A DNA stretch of 64,000 nucleotides from Streptococcus cristatus ATCC 51100 (lineage in GTDB: Bacteria > Bacillota > Bacilli > Lactobacillales > Streptococcaceae). The stretch spans positions 1,797,001 through 1,861,000 of the forward strand of contig NZ_CP050133.1 in assembly GCF_011612585.1 (NCBI RefSeq), in the 5' to 3' direction. The notes below the pieces were generated by a model, which was not told where the DNA came from, did not search any database, and saw only the letters and a list, made by a program, of their open reading frames with translations. Positions 30,320 through 40,319 of the stretch are shown piece by piece. The translations under genes were made by a program, and so were the position numbers. Positions within the stretch are counted from its first letter, which is position 1. Each line of letters starts with the position of its first letter.

Positions 30320-33300
30320 TTAAGACAAGGTACGACGTAAGTTTTCTAATTCCTTTAGTTGATGACGATCCCGGTAGGGATTGAGCTGGCTTTTGGCTGT
30401 TTCATAATAAGTTTCAAAGTCCTGAGCTAGTAAATTTTCAAAACCAGCTTCCTGCAAGCTGCCAGCCAGCTGGCGATACTTAATCACAGCCATCAGATAG
30501 TAGATCAAGCCCTTGTCCCGCGGATTGCCATAGCGACTAATGAGACTATCCTTTTTCCGCAGCAGATCAAGCACCGGCTGATAATCTCCCTTCTCACAGC
30601 CAATCAAGGCCAAATACACTTCCAACTGGGTCTCCTTCCAAGGAAAGCTGAGCGACTTTAGGGCTACTTTCGCTTTCAGCAAGATTCGCTCCGCCTGTTC
30701 ATAATCTTTCAGCTGATAATAAGTCAGTCCCAAGCCTATATAGAAAGCAAAAATCGAAGGCTCTGCTGTTTTATTTTCCGTCAACTCGATCGCCTCTTTC
30801 TGATGAGCCAGCGCTGTTGTGAAATTCCCACGAATCTGCTCAATCTCTGCCAGATAATCTAGAGCCGCCGCAATCTGAATCGAATACTTTGAGCGCAACG
30901 AAGCCGTCAAACTAAAGCAATCGATAGACTGGTAGAGATGACGGAGCGACTGCTCCTCATCTCCAATCATGAGATGATACAGTCCCTTAAGTCGAAGATT
31001 CATCGCAATAGCTTCGTGATTATTAGCCTGAACTGAAGCATCCAGGGCCAACTCCGTATAGTAGCGCATCTCAGGAATATTCTCCGTCTGGATGCAATAG
31101 TAAATCATCTGCCGATAGCCTTCTAGGAGAAACTCCATCTGCTGCAGCTCTTTAGCAGAAGCAATCACCTGCTGGATGTTGTCCATTCCCTGCTGGTAAT
31201 TCCCCGTCCGGATAGCATAGCGCCCTTCCAGATAGAGAAAGCGGAGAACCAATAACTGAAAATCTTTGTGATTCTGGTGTCTTCTCTCTAATCCTCCTAT
31301 TTCCCGACGGATACGATCAAATTGGTCCAAAACTGCGGACTGATTGCTATCATCCGTCTTTTCGATAAAGCCAAACTCCCGCGAATAAATCGGAAAGAGC
31401 TCATGATGAAACTGCAAGGTAGCCTCGAGATAATGCAACTCATACTCCAGAGACTTAATCGGCTGCTTGGACAGCTTGTAGTGATAGGCGATGTCATTGA
31501 GCAACTGAGCATGATAGAGAGAGGCTCCTAGCTGGTCTTCCATGCCTTGGGCAATCTGGTGATGTAGCATCCGCTTCTTGGCAAGCGGCAAGCGCTCATA
31601 AGCATAAATCCTCAAAAGCTCCTGGCTGAACCGTAAAACCAATTCCTCCTGCTCCTCTTCTATTAAAAGCTGTTTTTGCCCAAATCCTTCAGCAATTTCG
31701 ACCACTTCTTCCACAGATAGGCCTAGCAACTTAGCTAAGAGTGCTACCGAAGCTGGGGAACTGAAGCAAGCCAGATAGTCAACCAATTCCTCCTCCTGGC
31801 TGCTCAAATAGCCTAATTTCAGAGATAGTTTTGCTTTAATAGCTGAGGTCAATGGCTGGAATTTCTCACCTCGCAGAAGCTGTTCCGCATACTCCGACAG
31901 AAAGAAAGGAATGCCCTGACTGACCCGATAAATAGCCTCAAGCCGTTCTTCAGATATGACTAACTGTCCCGTCTGGGCCTGCAAATACGCCACACTAGAC
32001 TTAAAATCCAGCGGCTGCAGTTCAATGCAGTCTAGCTGGTTACGAAGCAATAAGCGATTGAAAAAGCGCCCAAGATAAGGTGGTGTACTCAGATGCTTGG
32101 TCAACACAAAAGCTACTGGATAATCCCTCAAATGGTTCATAACCTGCTCTAAAACAGCCACACTTGCCTCATCCATCCAGTGACAGTCCTCAACCAAGAT
32201 CACCAGAGCCTTTTTCTTAGAAATCTTTTGCAAAATATCCAGTACAAACCGAGCCAGACGATCCGTATTCGGCTCAAGATCCGAAGCTTCACCTGCCATA
32301 ACCGGAAAATAACTATCCAAAATAACCTGCCACTGGCTGGTCGAAAGGATCTGATGCTGAATAACTAAGTCGCCCAAGCCATCTAGCAGACTGCGCCAAG
32401 GCTGCAATTCGACCGTCATTTCTTCCTTAAAGCACTCAGCCATGACAATCTGGAAATACTTGGTCTGATTAGCCAGTACTTGTCGGGTCACTGTCCGTTT
32501 ACCGATGCCAGTACCACCGACTAAGAGCAGCGCACGAGGTTCTTGCCTCTCTATAATCTTAGAAAAATAAGATTCCAAACGCTTGATTTCACCTACTCGG
32601 CCAAAGAAGTGGTCTGTATTACGTAAAAATTGCTTGATCTTACGATCACTGCGATCCTTGGCCATCACTTCATGATACAGCTGTTGAATTGCTTCATTCG
32701 GACTAATCCCCAATTCCTTGTCCAAGAGATTGACCAAGTTATAATAAGTCTCAATCACCTTACCAGGTCGATCATTCTCCTGATAAAGCTTCATCAGCAG
32801 ATGATAATTCTTCTCATCAAACTCATCGATACTGATCATACGACGCAGATTTCGCTCTGATTCCTCCAAATTTGATGGATCTTTTTCCAACTTTTGGTAG
32901 CAAGCCTGGATATAGAGCTGCTCATATCGCGTCCGCATCTTGGACACCCAATAGTCAAAGGCTTCACTGTCCTTGAGATAGAAGCCCTGCAGAAAATCAC
33001 CCTGATAGAGCGACAGATGCTCCGCTGGATGGTCCGTGAAAAGTTCTACATCGCTTTCAATCGCGCACTCGGGATTAAGCGATAGCACAGTCCGGTTGGG
33101 AGCGACAATCCATTCTCCGCCCAATAGCTTGTTAGCCTGATAAATGGTATTCCGCAGATTCTTTTTGGCGGTCTGATTATCCTTGTTTTCCCAGAGGATT
33201 CCTGCAATCTCCTCCCGATTGACTGTTCCATTGATATGGAGATAATAGAGCAGAGCATTGATTTTGGCAAAAGGGAAAAAAACTTCCTCTTGATTGAGAA

Positions 33301-33349
33301 AGACACTCGGACTTCCCAGCAATTTCAACCTCAACTGATTTTTCGTCAT
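30320..33349 (-). CDS. BTAD/SARP-type transcriptional activator with ATPase and TPR domains
   Basis: A 1009-aa multidomain regulator. Residues about 1-95 form an OmpR/SARP-like winged helix, about 100-240 a BTAD helical domain, followed by a STAND-type ATPase with Walker A GGTGIGKR (278-285) and a Walker B-like ILVEDCHWMD, then a long helical TPR array to the C-terminus. Such proteins act as ATP-dependent switches that oligomerise on ligand binding. The start is the ATG at 33349; the open frame extends 21 codons further without support. It lies next to hutG and there is no other regulator in the hut cluster, so it is the best candidate for hut control (inference). Confidence 0.85.
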   Translation of the reverse strand: MTKNQLRLKLLGSPSVFLNQEEVFFPFAKINALLYYLHINGTVNREEIAGILWENKDNQTAKKNLRNTIYQANKLLGGEWIVAPNRTVLSLNPECAIESDVELFTDHPAEHLSLYQGDFLQGFYLKDSEAFDYWVSKMRTRYEQLYIQACYQKLEKDPSNLEESERNLRRMISIDEFDEKNYHLLMKLYQENDRPGKVIETYYNLVNLLDKELGISPNEAIQQLYHEVMAKDRSDRKIKQFLRNTDHFFGRVGEIKRLESYFSKIIERQEPRALLLVGGTGIGKRTVTRQVLANQTKYFQIVMAECFKEEMTVELQPWRSLLDGLGDLVIQHQILSTSQWQVILDSYFPVMAGEASDLEPNTDRLARFVLDILQKISKKKALVILVEDCHWMDEASVAVLEQVMNHLRDYPVAFVLTKHLSTPPYLGRFFNRLLLRNQLDCIELQPLDFKSSVAYLQAQTGQLVISEERLEAIYRVSQGIPFFLSEYAEQLLRGEKFQPLTSAIKAKLSLKLGYLSSQEEELVDYLACFSSPASVALLAKLLGLSVEEVVEIAEGFGQKQLLIEEEQEELVLRFSQELLRIYAYERLPLAKKRMLHHQIAQGMEDQLGASLYHAQLLNDIAYHYKLSKQPIKSLEYELHYLEATLQFHHELFPIYSREFGFIEKTDDSNQSAVLDQFDRIRREIGGLERRHQNHKDFQLLVLRFLYLEGRYAIRTGNYQQGMDNIQQVIASAKELQQMEFLLEGYRQMIYYCIQTENIPEMRYYTELALDASVQANNHEAIAMNLRLKGLYHLMIGDEEQSLRHLYQSIDCFSLTASLRSKYSIQIAAALDYLAEIEQIRGNFTTALAHQKEAIELTENKTAEPSIFAFYIGLGLTYYQLKDYEQAERILLKAKVALKSLSFPWKETQLEVYLALIGCEKGDYQPVLDLLRKKDSLISRYGNPRDKGLIYYLMAVIKYRQLAGSLQEAGFENLLAQDFETYYETAKSQLNPYRDRHQLKELENLRRTLS

Positions 33350-33465
33350 GCAAACGCCTCCAAGAAACCTTATAGAACTAATATAAACAAAATAAGACAT
33401 TTTAGCAAGCAAGAAAAAACGACTCTATCATTTATCAGCTTCTAAATGATCAAAATCTATAAACA

Positions 33466-33503
33466 AAAACCACTAAACAGCAAATGAATCTGATTAGTGG
33501 TTT
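33466..33503 (-). terminator. metE-metF terminator
   Basis: On the minus strand, AAACCACTAA pairs with TTAGTGGTTT, followed by TTTG. It lies just after the metF stop. Confidence 0.75.
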
Positions 33504-33514
33504 CTTCATTCATC

Positions 33515-34393
33515 TTAAAAAGATTGAACGGATGGGGTATGGTTAAAAAGCGCATGGGTCGCCTTATAGATATGGTAAGCTGTTGCCGCGTTATTCATCG
33601 TATAGAGATGGATTCCTGCTACATCATGGGTCACCAAATCGACAATTTGATCCACCGCATAGGCTAAACCAGCTGTCCTCAGGGATTCTGGATCATGTTC
33701 ATACTTATCCAGAATAGCCTTAAATTTGCGCGGAAGATGAATATTCTCACATGTTTTCAAAAGACGAAGCGCTTGGTTTCGGTTAAGAATAGGCATGATA
33801 CCTGCATGAATCGGAACATCAATTCCAGCCAAGGTACACTTATCTTGGAAATCATAGAAACGTTCATTGTCAAAGAAGAGCTGAGTGACAAGACTAGAGC
33901 AGCCTGCATCCACTTTCTTCTTGAGATTCTGAATATCTGAGATCTGGTTTGGTGAGTCTGGGTGTCCCTCTGGATAGCAAGCACCAATGATGTCAAAATG
34001 TGGTGCCTCTGTCTTGATATACTCAATCAAGTCAGTCGCGTATCTAAAATCATCCTTAGGAGCCACATCTGGAAAAATATCGCCTCGCAAAGCCAAAATC
34101 TGATTGACCCCAACCCGATCCAAAGCCTGCAAGATATTGGATACCATTTCCTTGGTTAGATAAACAGCTGGCAAATGGGCAATCGTTGGAATCTCAAGGT
34201 CATTGGAGATGAACTCAGCCAAACGAACCGTTGTCTCCTCAATATCAAATTTATTATTGCTGGCAGTCACACTGATAAAGTGGGGAGCCAGATCTTGCAT
34301 CTCCCTCAACGCCTGAAAAATCTTATCATTGCCTACTGCCGGATTAGGAGGAAATACTTCAAATGAGAGACTAGGAGTTTGGCGATTCACCAT
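33515..34393 (-). CDS. metF: 5,10-methylenetetrahydrofolate reductase
   Basis: FAD enzyme that makes 5-methyl-THF, the methyl donor for MetE. The 292-aa TIM barrel has the N-terminal SFEVFPPN motif, the central ALRGD segment and ITQLFFDN-type block (here VTQLFFDN). It lies 103 nt downstream of metE on the same strand with a hairpin between, and is probably cotranscribed with some attenuation. Confidence 0.95.
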   Translation of the reverse strand: MVNRQTPSLSFEVFPPNPAVGNDKIFQALREMQDLAPHFISVTASNNKFDIEETTVRLAEFISNDLEIPTIAHLPAVYLTKEMVSNILQALDRVGVNQILALRGDIFPDVAPKDDFRYATDLIEYIKTEAPHFDIIGACYPEGHPDSPNQISDIQNLKKKVDAGCSSLVTQLFFDNERFYDFQDKCTLAGIDVPIHAGIMPILNRNQALRLLKTCENIHLPRKFKAILDKYEHDPESLRTAGLAYAVDQIVDLVTHDVAGIHLYTMNNAATAYHIYKATHALFNHTPSVQSF

Positions 34394-34436
34394 AGAGATA
34401 AAATTCCTTTCAATCTACTAACTAGCAGCCTATAAC

Positions 34437-34465
34437 AAACCTGCAAACAGCTTTGTTGCAGGTTT
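34437..34465 (-). other. Hairpin between metE and metF
   Basis: AAACCTGCAA pairs with TTGCAGGTTT. The following U tract on the minus strand is weak (TTTGTTAT), so it may act as a partial terminator that lowers metF relative to metE. Confidence 0.5.
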
Positions 34466-34496
34466 ATCAGAGCTGAGTTTAAATGTAGAAATAATA

Positions 34497-36749
34497 TTAA
34501 TTCAGTTTTTGTCTAGCTGCTTTGGCCGCTTCTACAAGGCGGATCAAGCTTTCTTTTGTTTCTGGAATACCACGTGTTTTCAAGCCACAGTCAGGGTTGA
34601 TCCAAACTTTCTTGCTTGGTACTTTAGCAAGGATCGCTTCGATTGTGTGGTCGATTTCGCCTTCATTTGGCACACGAGGAGAGTGGATATCGTAAACCCC
34701 AGGACCCACTTCTGTTTGGAAGTTTTTCGCTTTGAGTTCGTCCAAGATTTCAAGGTTTGAACGGCTTGCTTCGAAAGAAATAACGTCCGCATCCATGTTG
34801 TCAATAGCTGGGATGATATCGGTAAATTCTGAGTAACACATATGAGTGTGGATTTGAGTATCTGGCGCAACTGTAGAGTGTACCAAGCGGAAGGCAGGGA
34901 TTGCCCAGTCAAGGTAGTCTTCGTACCAGTCGCTACGACGGAGTGGCAATTTCTCACGAAGAGCAGCCTCGTCGATTTGGATAATTTTCACGCCAGCAGC
35001 TTCAAGGTCAAGAACTTCATCCTTGATCGCAAGAGCGATTTGAAGAGTTGAGTCCTTGATAGAGATGTCTTCACGTGGGAATGACCAGTTAAGGATGGTA
35101 ACCGGTCCAGTCAACATACCTTTAACAGGTTTGTCAGTGCGGCTTTGTGCATAGCTAGACCATTTCACAGTGATTGGGTTGAGACGAGTGACATCACCCC
35201 AGATGATTGGTGGTTTCACCCCACGCATACCGTATGATTGTACCCAACCATTCTTAGAGAAGAGGTAACCTGACAAGTTTTGACCGAAGTACTCAACCAT
35301 GTCATTACGCTCGAACTCACCGTGTACCAGTACGTCAAATCCAACTTCTTCTTGCCATTTAATCCATTCGTCGATTTGCTCTGCCAAGAACTTGTCATAG
35401 TCTTCTGCTGACAATTCACCCTTGCGGAAGGCCAAACGTTTGGCACGAACTTCTTTTGTTTGAGGGAATGAACCGATGGTTGTTGTTGGAAGAGCTGGAA
35501 GTTTGAAGGCATCTTCTTGGATCGCTTCACGTTCTGCAAAGGCTGGCAAACGAGTGTAGTCTGCGTCAGTCAATCCAGCGATACGAGCACGAAGTTCAGC
35601 ATTTTCACCAACACGTTCAGTCGCAAAGAGTTCTTTGTTTGCTGCAAGAGCTTCTGCACCTTGACCGTTGCGGATAGCATCCAAGTCACGGATTTCATCC
35701 AATTTTTCTACTGCAAAAGCAAAGTGGTTCAAGATAGCTGGCTCAAATTCTTCATTAGCAGTTGTAAATGGCACATGAAGAAGTGAGCATGAGCTTGTCA
35801 AAACAATGTTTTCAGCTGGGATTTGCTCAAGAACAGCCAAGCTCTTTTCGTAGTTGTTGCGCCAGATGTTCTTACCATTGACAATACCCGCATAAAGAGT
35901 CTTGTCAGCTGGGAAGCCACCTTTAACAAGCTCAAGAGTTTTCTTACCTTCAACGAAGTCTAAACCGATCGCATCTACTGGCAAGTTGACAAGGTCAGCG
36001 TAGACGTCACGAACGTCCCCAAAGTAAGTTTGAAGCAAGACTTCAAGACCTTTTTTATCAGCCAAGAGTTTGTTGTAGATGTTCAAGAAGAGAGCTTTTT
36101 CTTCAGCTGTCAAGTCTTTGACAAGAGCTGCTTCGTCGAGTTGGATACGAGTTGCACCAAGTTCAGCTAATTTAGCAAAGACTTCTTGGTAAGCAGCTAC
36201 AAAGCTATCTACGAAGTCTTCTGCTTTCACACCTTCTTCAAAGTCTGACAATTGAAGGAAGGTGAATGGACCCACAAGGACAGGACGAGTGTTCAATCCA
36301 AGTTCTTTTGCTTCTTGGAACTCATCAAAGATTTTGTGACCTGCAAGTTTGACTTGAGTGTCTTTTTCAAACTTAGGAACAATATAGTGGTAGTTGGTGT
36401 TGAACCATTTCTTCATCGGAAGAGCACGCACATCCCCTTTTTCTCCTTGGTAACCACGCGCCAAGGCAAAGTAGCGCTCAAGGTCAGTCAAGTCCAAGTT
36501 TTGAACAGAAGCAGGCACCACGTTGAAAAGGAAAGCTGCATCTAGGAAGTTGTCATAGTGAGAAAAGTCATTTGATGGGATTTCAGTGATGCCTTTTTCT
36601 TTGACAATGTTCCAGTGCTTCGCACGCAAGTCTTTCGCTGCTGCCAAGAGTTCGTCTGCTGAGATTTCATTTCTAAAGTATTTTTCAGTTGTAAATTTTA
36701 ATTCGCGGAATTCACCCAAACGAGGGAAACCAATGATAGTCGTTGACAT
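34497..36749 (-). CDS. metE: Cobalamin-independent methionine synthase
   Basis: Transfers the methyl of 5-methyl-THF-(Glu)n to homocysteine. The 750-aa protein has both halves of the double barrel, and the C-terminal half has the zinc ligands in HTHMCYSEF and the late PDCGLKTR. It is the first gene of the metE-metF unit, with an MtaR-type palindrome about 80 nt upstream, so it is probably induced on methionine limitation. Confidence 0.97.
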   Translation of the reverse strand: MSTTIIGFPRLGEFRELKFTTEKYFRNEISADELLAAAKDLRAKHWNIVKEKGITEIPSNDFSHYDNFLDAAFLFNVVPASVQNLDLTDLERYFALARGYQGEKGDVRALPMKKWFNTNYHYIVPKFEKDTQVKLAGHKIFDEFQEAKELGLNTRPVLVGPFTFLQLSDFEEGVKAEDFVDSFVAAYQEVFAKLAELGATRIQLDEAALVKDLTAEEKALFLNIYNKLLADKKGLEVLLQTYFGDVRDVYADLVNLPVDAIGLDFVEGKKTLELVKGGFPADKTLYAGIVNGKNIWRNNYEKSLAVLEQIPAENIVLTSSCSLLHVPFTTANEEFEPAILNHFAFAVEKLDEIRDLDAIRNGQGAEALAANKELFATERVGENAELRARIAGLTDADYTRLPAFAEREAIQEDAFKLPALPTTTIGSFPQTKEVRAKRLAFRKGELSAEDYDKFLAEQIDEWIKWQEEVGFDVLVHGEFERNDMVEYFGQNLSGYLFSKNGWVQSYGMRGVKPPIIWGDVTRLNPITVKWSSYAQSRTDKPVKGMLTGPVTILNWSFPREDISIKDSTLQIALAIKDEVLDLEAAGVKIIQIDEAALREKLPLRRSDWYEDYLDWAIPAFRLVHSTVAPDTQIHTHMCYSEFTDIIPAIDNMDADVISFEASRSNLEILDELKAKNFQTEVGPGVYDIHSPRVPNEGEIDHTIEAILAKVPSKKVWINPDCGLKTRGIPETKESLIRLVEAAKAARQKLN

Positions 36750-36828
36750 AAACGTCCTCCAAAAATTGTTGTTGAAACTATCTTAACAGAAAATCTGCCC
36801 TCTGTATAATTGGAATTTCCCAGAGTTT

Positions 36829-36849
36829 GATATAGTTTAAAACTATATC
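36829..36849. promoter_or_regulatory. MtaR/MetR box upstream of metE
   Basis: Core TATAGTTTAAAACTATA (36831-36847), extended one base pair pair each side, is the palindrome known for the streptococcal LysR-type methionine regulator MtaR. A -10-like TATACA (minus strand, 36803-36808) follows with only a poor -35, as expected of an activated promoter. Confidence 0.75.
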
Positions 36850-36871
36850 ACTATTATATACAAAAGAAAAA

Positions 36872-36903
36872 GATTTGAGACACGTGTCTCAAATCCCTTT
36901 TTT
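36872..36903. terminator. Bidirectional terminator upstream of metE
   Basis: A perfect stem of GATTTGAGACA and TGTCTCAAATC with a 2-nt centre, flanked by T-rich sequence on both sides. It would stop minus-strand transcripts from the toxin-antitoxin genes. Confidence 0.75.
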
Positions 36904-37126
36904 TGCTTGTTTTTAAGTTACATACTAGTTTATAGATTAAAACAGGCTATCGCTAATTCTTATAAACAACTATGACTTGTTATTAGAAAAGACTATAGGT
37001 TATCTAAATTTTGATATTTTTGATTTCTCTTATCGCTTTTTAATAAAATGAGCGAATCAATTGGAGTCCTCTGCTAACTATACTAAACTTTAAGCATCTT
37101 TTCATCTTCTAAAAATTTCCTGACAC
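36904..37126. other. AT-rich intergenic stretch without recognisable features
   Basis: I see no gene with a ribosome binding site, no strong hairpin and no RNA gene between the terminator and the antitoxin stop codon. Confidence 0.4.
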
Positions 37127-38212
37127 TTAGGATACAAAGTAATAATTTTCTTTTAGTTCTCGGAAACGATCAAAACTGAGAATGCCCTCATTTTGTAATC
37201 TTCCTAGAACAATACTCGGGTGAATATTTATTTCTTCGGCAAATTGAAGGATGTCCGACTTATCAAAGTTTCCTTTTTCTACAAAAGCTTGATAGGCTTC
37301 AGGTCTAATCAAGAGATCTTTTGCAAACTGGTCTGCCTGTTCCTCAGAACGTCGGTATGAGTCACTGTTTCCGTCTTCAGATGAAAAATCGTTCTGTAAA
37401 ATGTGCCCAATCTCATGGAAAAGTGAAAACCAGAAAATATCGGATGCCTTGTTTCGGTCTGTCAATAATAGCAAGGCACTACCATTGCTGAATTTTTTTG
37501 TAGCACCATTCAGATTAGCATTTGCCAAAGCAGGTAGACCGACTAGAACAACACCACAGTCTAGCAAGATATCAGACAAGCGTTGAGGAAAGACTTCTGG
37601 ATCTTGCCTAGTCAACCCTCTCAAAGCAGGCAGATTTTTCTCTAGTTTTCTACGATTGAGCTTAGTAGTTGTTTTATCACGCGCCTTTTTAGATGCCAAC
37701 TCTAGCATGATATTGGAGTTGACTATACTTTTAGGCGTAAACTCACGTGTATTCCGATAACTCACTAGATGGTTGAAAGTCGTGAGGTTTTTTAAATTCG
37801 CCACACCTAAAATCTTGCGAAGCTCGACAATCTTTTCTTTCAAGGTATAGCGTTTGTCTGGAACGTAACCTTTTTCCTTAAAATACTTGAAATCAATCAT
37901 CTCACAGATTTCTTTCTCGCCACCTTCTTCCAGCTCTCTTTGCTCTGCAATCTCTGCAACTTTTACATCGTAAGCATTCTGAAGATTGAGCCAGGTTTGC
38001 ATGGAAACTCCGCTTAGCTTGGCCAACTTATGAGCCGTCTCCTTACTAATAGACTCCTCAGCATTGACGAGCTTGCTGACAGTCTTTGCAGAAACTCCCA
38101 AACGCTCTGCAAATTCTTTTTGCGTCACATTATAATCTTCAATCAACTCTTCAACATACTGACCTGGATGAAAAGCAATCAGGTCTTTATATTCAACAAT
38201 TTTATTACTCAT
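37127..38212 (-). CDS. HigA-like antitoxin with C-terminal ImmA/IrrE zinc-peptidase domain
   Basis: 361 aa. Residues about 15-75 are an XRE/HigA helix-turn-helix (VTQKEFAERLGVSAKTVSKLVN). The C-terminal half carries the metallopeptidase motif HEIGHIL with a downstream EEQADQFAKDLL third-ligand region, as in COG2856/ImmA-IrrE proteins. Antitoxin-protease fusions of this type are known next to HigB/RelE toxins. It overlaps the toxin gene by 8 nt, so expression is coupled. It probably represses the pair through the inverted repeat at 38560-38588. Confidence 0.88.
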   Translation of the reverse strand: MSNKIVEYKDLIAFHPGQYVEELIEDYNVTQKEFAERLGVSAKTVSKLVNAEESISKETAHKLAKLSGVSMQTWLNLQNAYDVKVAEIAEQRELEEGGEKEICEMIDFKYFKEKGYVPDKRYTLKEKIVELRKILGVANLKNLTTFNHLVSYRNTREFTPKSIVNSNIMLELASKKARDKTTTKLNRRKLEKNLPALRGLTRQDPEVFPQRLSDILLDCGVVLVGLPALANANLNGATKKFSNGSALLLLTDRNKASDIFWFSLFHEIGHILQNDFSSEDGNSDSYRRSEEQADQFAKDLLIRPEAYQAFVEKGNFDKSDILQFAEEINIHPSIVLGRLQNEGILSFDRFRELKENYYFVS

Positions 38213-38543
38213 AGTGATTGCTGACCTCCTCTATTTTTAGAATTTCGATTTCAACGGGACTAGGAAATACCTTTTCTAGATCCTCATCACGAAATTCTAC
38301 AATCAACCGATAGGAACTCCTTCGACCATCTATATCCAAAGCAAACTGTCCCTGTCTCTTTCCCTTGAGTTGGTGAAAGTGATATTTAGGAAAAGCTGTC
38401 ACACTAGCCAAAGAATCCGCCGCTTCCAAAAAGTTGATCAACTGATGCAACTTTACAGCAATCTTATCCGAAAAATCCTTTTTCGCTTGTCTCAGCTCTG
38501 TGCACTGCTTTTTAACAGTTTTGTTTGTATAGATAAGCTTCAT
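38205..38543 (-). CDS. RelE/HigB-like toxin
   Basis: 112-aa basic protein with the RelE/ParE-superfamily layout: an N-terminal helix-rich half and a C-terminal sheet (FHQLKGKRQGQFALDIDGRRS, YRLIVEF, VEIEILKIEEVSNHY). HigB-like toxins cleave mRNA on the ribosome. It precedes the antitoxin gene, the gene order typical of higBA. It has its own promoter region behind the hsdM terminator. Confidence 0.8.
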   Translation of the reverse strand: MKLIYTNKTVKKQCTELRQAKKDFSDKIAVKLHQLINFLEAADSLASVTAFPKYHFHQLKGKRQGQFALDIDGRRSSYRLIVEFRDEDLEKVFPSPVEIEILKIEEVSNHYE

Positions 38544-38559
38544 AAGTCCCTTTCTGTTA

Positions 38560-38588
38560 AATTAAATTACCTTTTGGGTAATTTAATT
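38560..38588. promoter_or_regulatory. Inverted-repeat operator of the toxin-antitoxin pair
   Basis: AATTAAATTAC-cttttgg-GTAATTTAATT is a perfect 11-bp inverted repeat overlapping a TATAAT -10 box (minus strand, 38586-38591) and the presumed start of transcription. This is a typical site for autorepression by the antitoxin. Confidence 0.65.
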
Positions 38589-38606
38589 ATAGCATCTTTA
38601 GACAAT

Positions 38607-38635
38607 AAAAACCAGCCAAAAGTTAATTTGGCTGG
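38607..38635 (-). terminator. Terminator of the restriction-modification operon
   Basis: On the minus strand, CCAGCCAAA pairs with TTTGGCTGG, followed by TTTTTATT. It separates hsdM from the toxin-antitoxin unit. Confidence 0.8.
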
Positions 38636-38673
38636 GATTTTAAGTCGGGTTGACGTATCTAACTACTTTCCCA

Positions 38674-40275
38674 TCACCCTTTGAACTCCTTCAGAAACTG
38701 TTTGAGCTCAGCATCGGCTTCTGGTGTGGTTCCGTGGAGTTGATTAAGCATCTCTAGTAGCGAAGCTGTTTGGCTTTCGATTGCTTTATTTGTATCATTA
38801 ATCTTGCTGACGATTTCTGTTAGTAGCTCTACTTCTTCCTCCTCAAAGGTATCTACATAGCGAGGAATATTAAGGTTATAGTCATTTTCGACAATTTCTT
38901 CATAGCTTGCTAGATGGGCAAACTTATCAATCTCCTCACGAGACTTGTAGGCTTCCAGAATCTTCTCGATATGAACATCCGTCATGATATTCTGGTTTTT
39001 CCCCTTATCAAATTCCTTAGAGGCATCGATAAAGTAGACATCACGATTGATGCGGTTCTTTTTGAGAATGATGACCGTGGTCGGAATGCTGGTATTAAAG
39101 AAGATATTGGCAGGTAGACCAATAACCGTATCAATAGCCCCTTCTTCTAGCAAGGCCTTACGAATGGTCCCTTCCGCATTACCACGGAAAAGAACACCAT
39201 GAGGAAGGACGATAGTCATAACTCCATTATCTTGCTTGAGATGGTAGTAACCATGTAAAAGGAAGGCAAAGTCAGCCTTGGACTGAGGTGCTAGTTTCCC
39301 AAAAGGAGAGAAACGAGGATCATTCAGGAAGCCAGAACTTGCGGACCACTTGGCAGAGTATGGAGGGTTCATGAGAACCCCATCAAAGTTGGTCGGTTCT
39401 TGAGTCGGCCAGTCTTCGTCTAGTGTATCAGCATTGTGGAGAAATTGATTCTCAACTGGAACACCGTGTAGAATCATGTTCATCCGAGCCAAGTTATAAG
39501 TGGAGGTATTGAGCTCCTGACCGAAGTAGACCACCGTCTGCGGTTTATGAGAGTATTTCTTGGCATTGAGCAAGAGAGAGCCAGAGCCCATGGTCGCATC
39601 ATAGATGGTAAAACCTTGCTGGTCCTCACGACCTAAAAAGGCAATCTGAGTCATGAGTTTGGCAACAGGCTGAGGTGTATAAAACTCACCAGCCTTTTTA
39701 CCCGAGTCAGTCGCAAACTGACCGATCAGATACTCATAGGCATCCCCCAGCATATCGCCCGCATGACCAGCTACATCTAGAACAGCCAACTCCTTCATAA
39801 CTGCCGCCACCGTTTGGTTTTGCTTTTGTGGAGTTGCCCCTAACTTTTTAGAGTAGAGGTCGATATCTTCAAAGAGATTTTCATAGAGGTCGTCGCTCTG
39901 CTCAATATCTCGAAAGCCCTGCGCCAGATCTTCCAGCTGAAAAGTTCCCTCATTGACACGTGCTACTAGAGCGGTAAAGGTCAGGTCTGGCTTGATACTA
40001 TAGTTGAGTTCATCCTTCATGACCGTGAGGAGATCCTCGTGAGTGTCCGCATCCTCGTAGTAGGAGCGATAGACCTCAAGGGCATCCTCCAGACTATCTG
40101 TCCCCTCCTCCATAGTCTCCGCCACGAAAAAGAGCATCTTATCAGACAGATACTTGTAAAAGACCATGCCCAAAAGATAGGACTTATAGTCATTAGCATC
40201 CATCTTAGAGCGGAGAACATCCGCTGAGTTCCACAGGGCTTGGTAAAGCGACTGGGAAGTTTGTGTTGTTTCCAT
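38674..40275 (-). CDS. hsdM: Type I restriction-modification methyltransferase subunit HsdM
   Basis: 533-aa N6-adenine methyltransferase that joins HsdS to modify the recognition site and is also needed for restriction. It has the HsdM N-terminal helical domain, the AdoMet motif DATMGSGSLL and catalytic NPPYS. The start at 40275 (METTQ) fits the family; its ribosome binding site is weak (AGAAAG), and the open frame runs 12 codons further upstream almost to the ATPase gene, so coupling is likely. It is the last gene of the operon. Confidence 0.95.
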   Translation of the reverse strand: METTQTSQSLYQALWNSADVLRSKMDANDYKSYLLGMVFYKYLSDKMLFFVAETMEEGTDSLEDALEVYRSYYEDADTHEDLLTVMKDELNYSIKPDLTFTALVARVNEGTFQLEDLAQGFRDIEQSDDLYENLFEDIDLYSKKLGATPQKQNQTVAAVMKELAVLDVAGHAGDMLGDAYEYLIGQFATDSGKKAGEFYTPQPVAKLMTQIAFLGREDQQGFTIYDATMGSGSLLLNAKKYSHKPQTVVYFGQELNTSTYNLARMNMILHGVPVENQFLHNADTLDEDWPTQEPTNFDGVLMNPPYSAKWSASSGFLNDPRFSPFGKLAPQSKADFAFLLHGYYHLKQDNGVMTIVLPHGVLFRGNAEGTIRKALLEEGAIDTVIGLPANIFFNTSIPTTVIILKKNRINRDVYFIDASKEFDKGKNQNIMTDVHIEKILEAYKSREEIDKFAHLASYEEIVENDYNLNIPRYVDTFEEEEVELLTEIVSKINDTNKAIESQTASLLEMLNQLHGTTPEADAELKQFLKEFKG

Positions 40276-40319
40276 AGTGTTTCTTTCTTTTTGCTTAATC
40301 CAAAATATCAAAAATTAAT

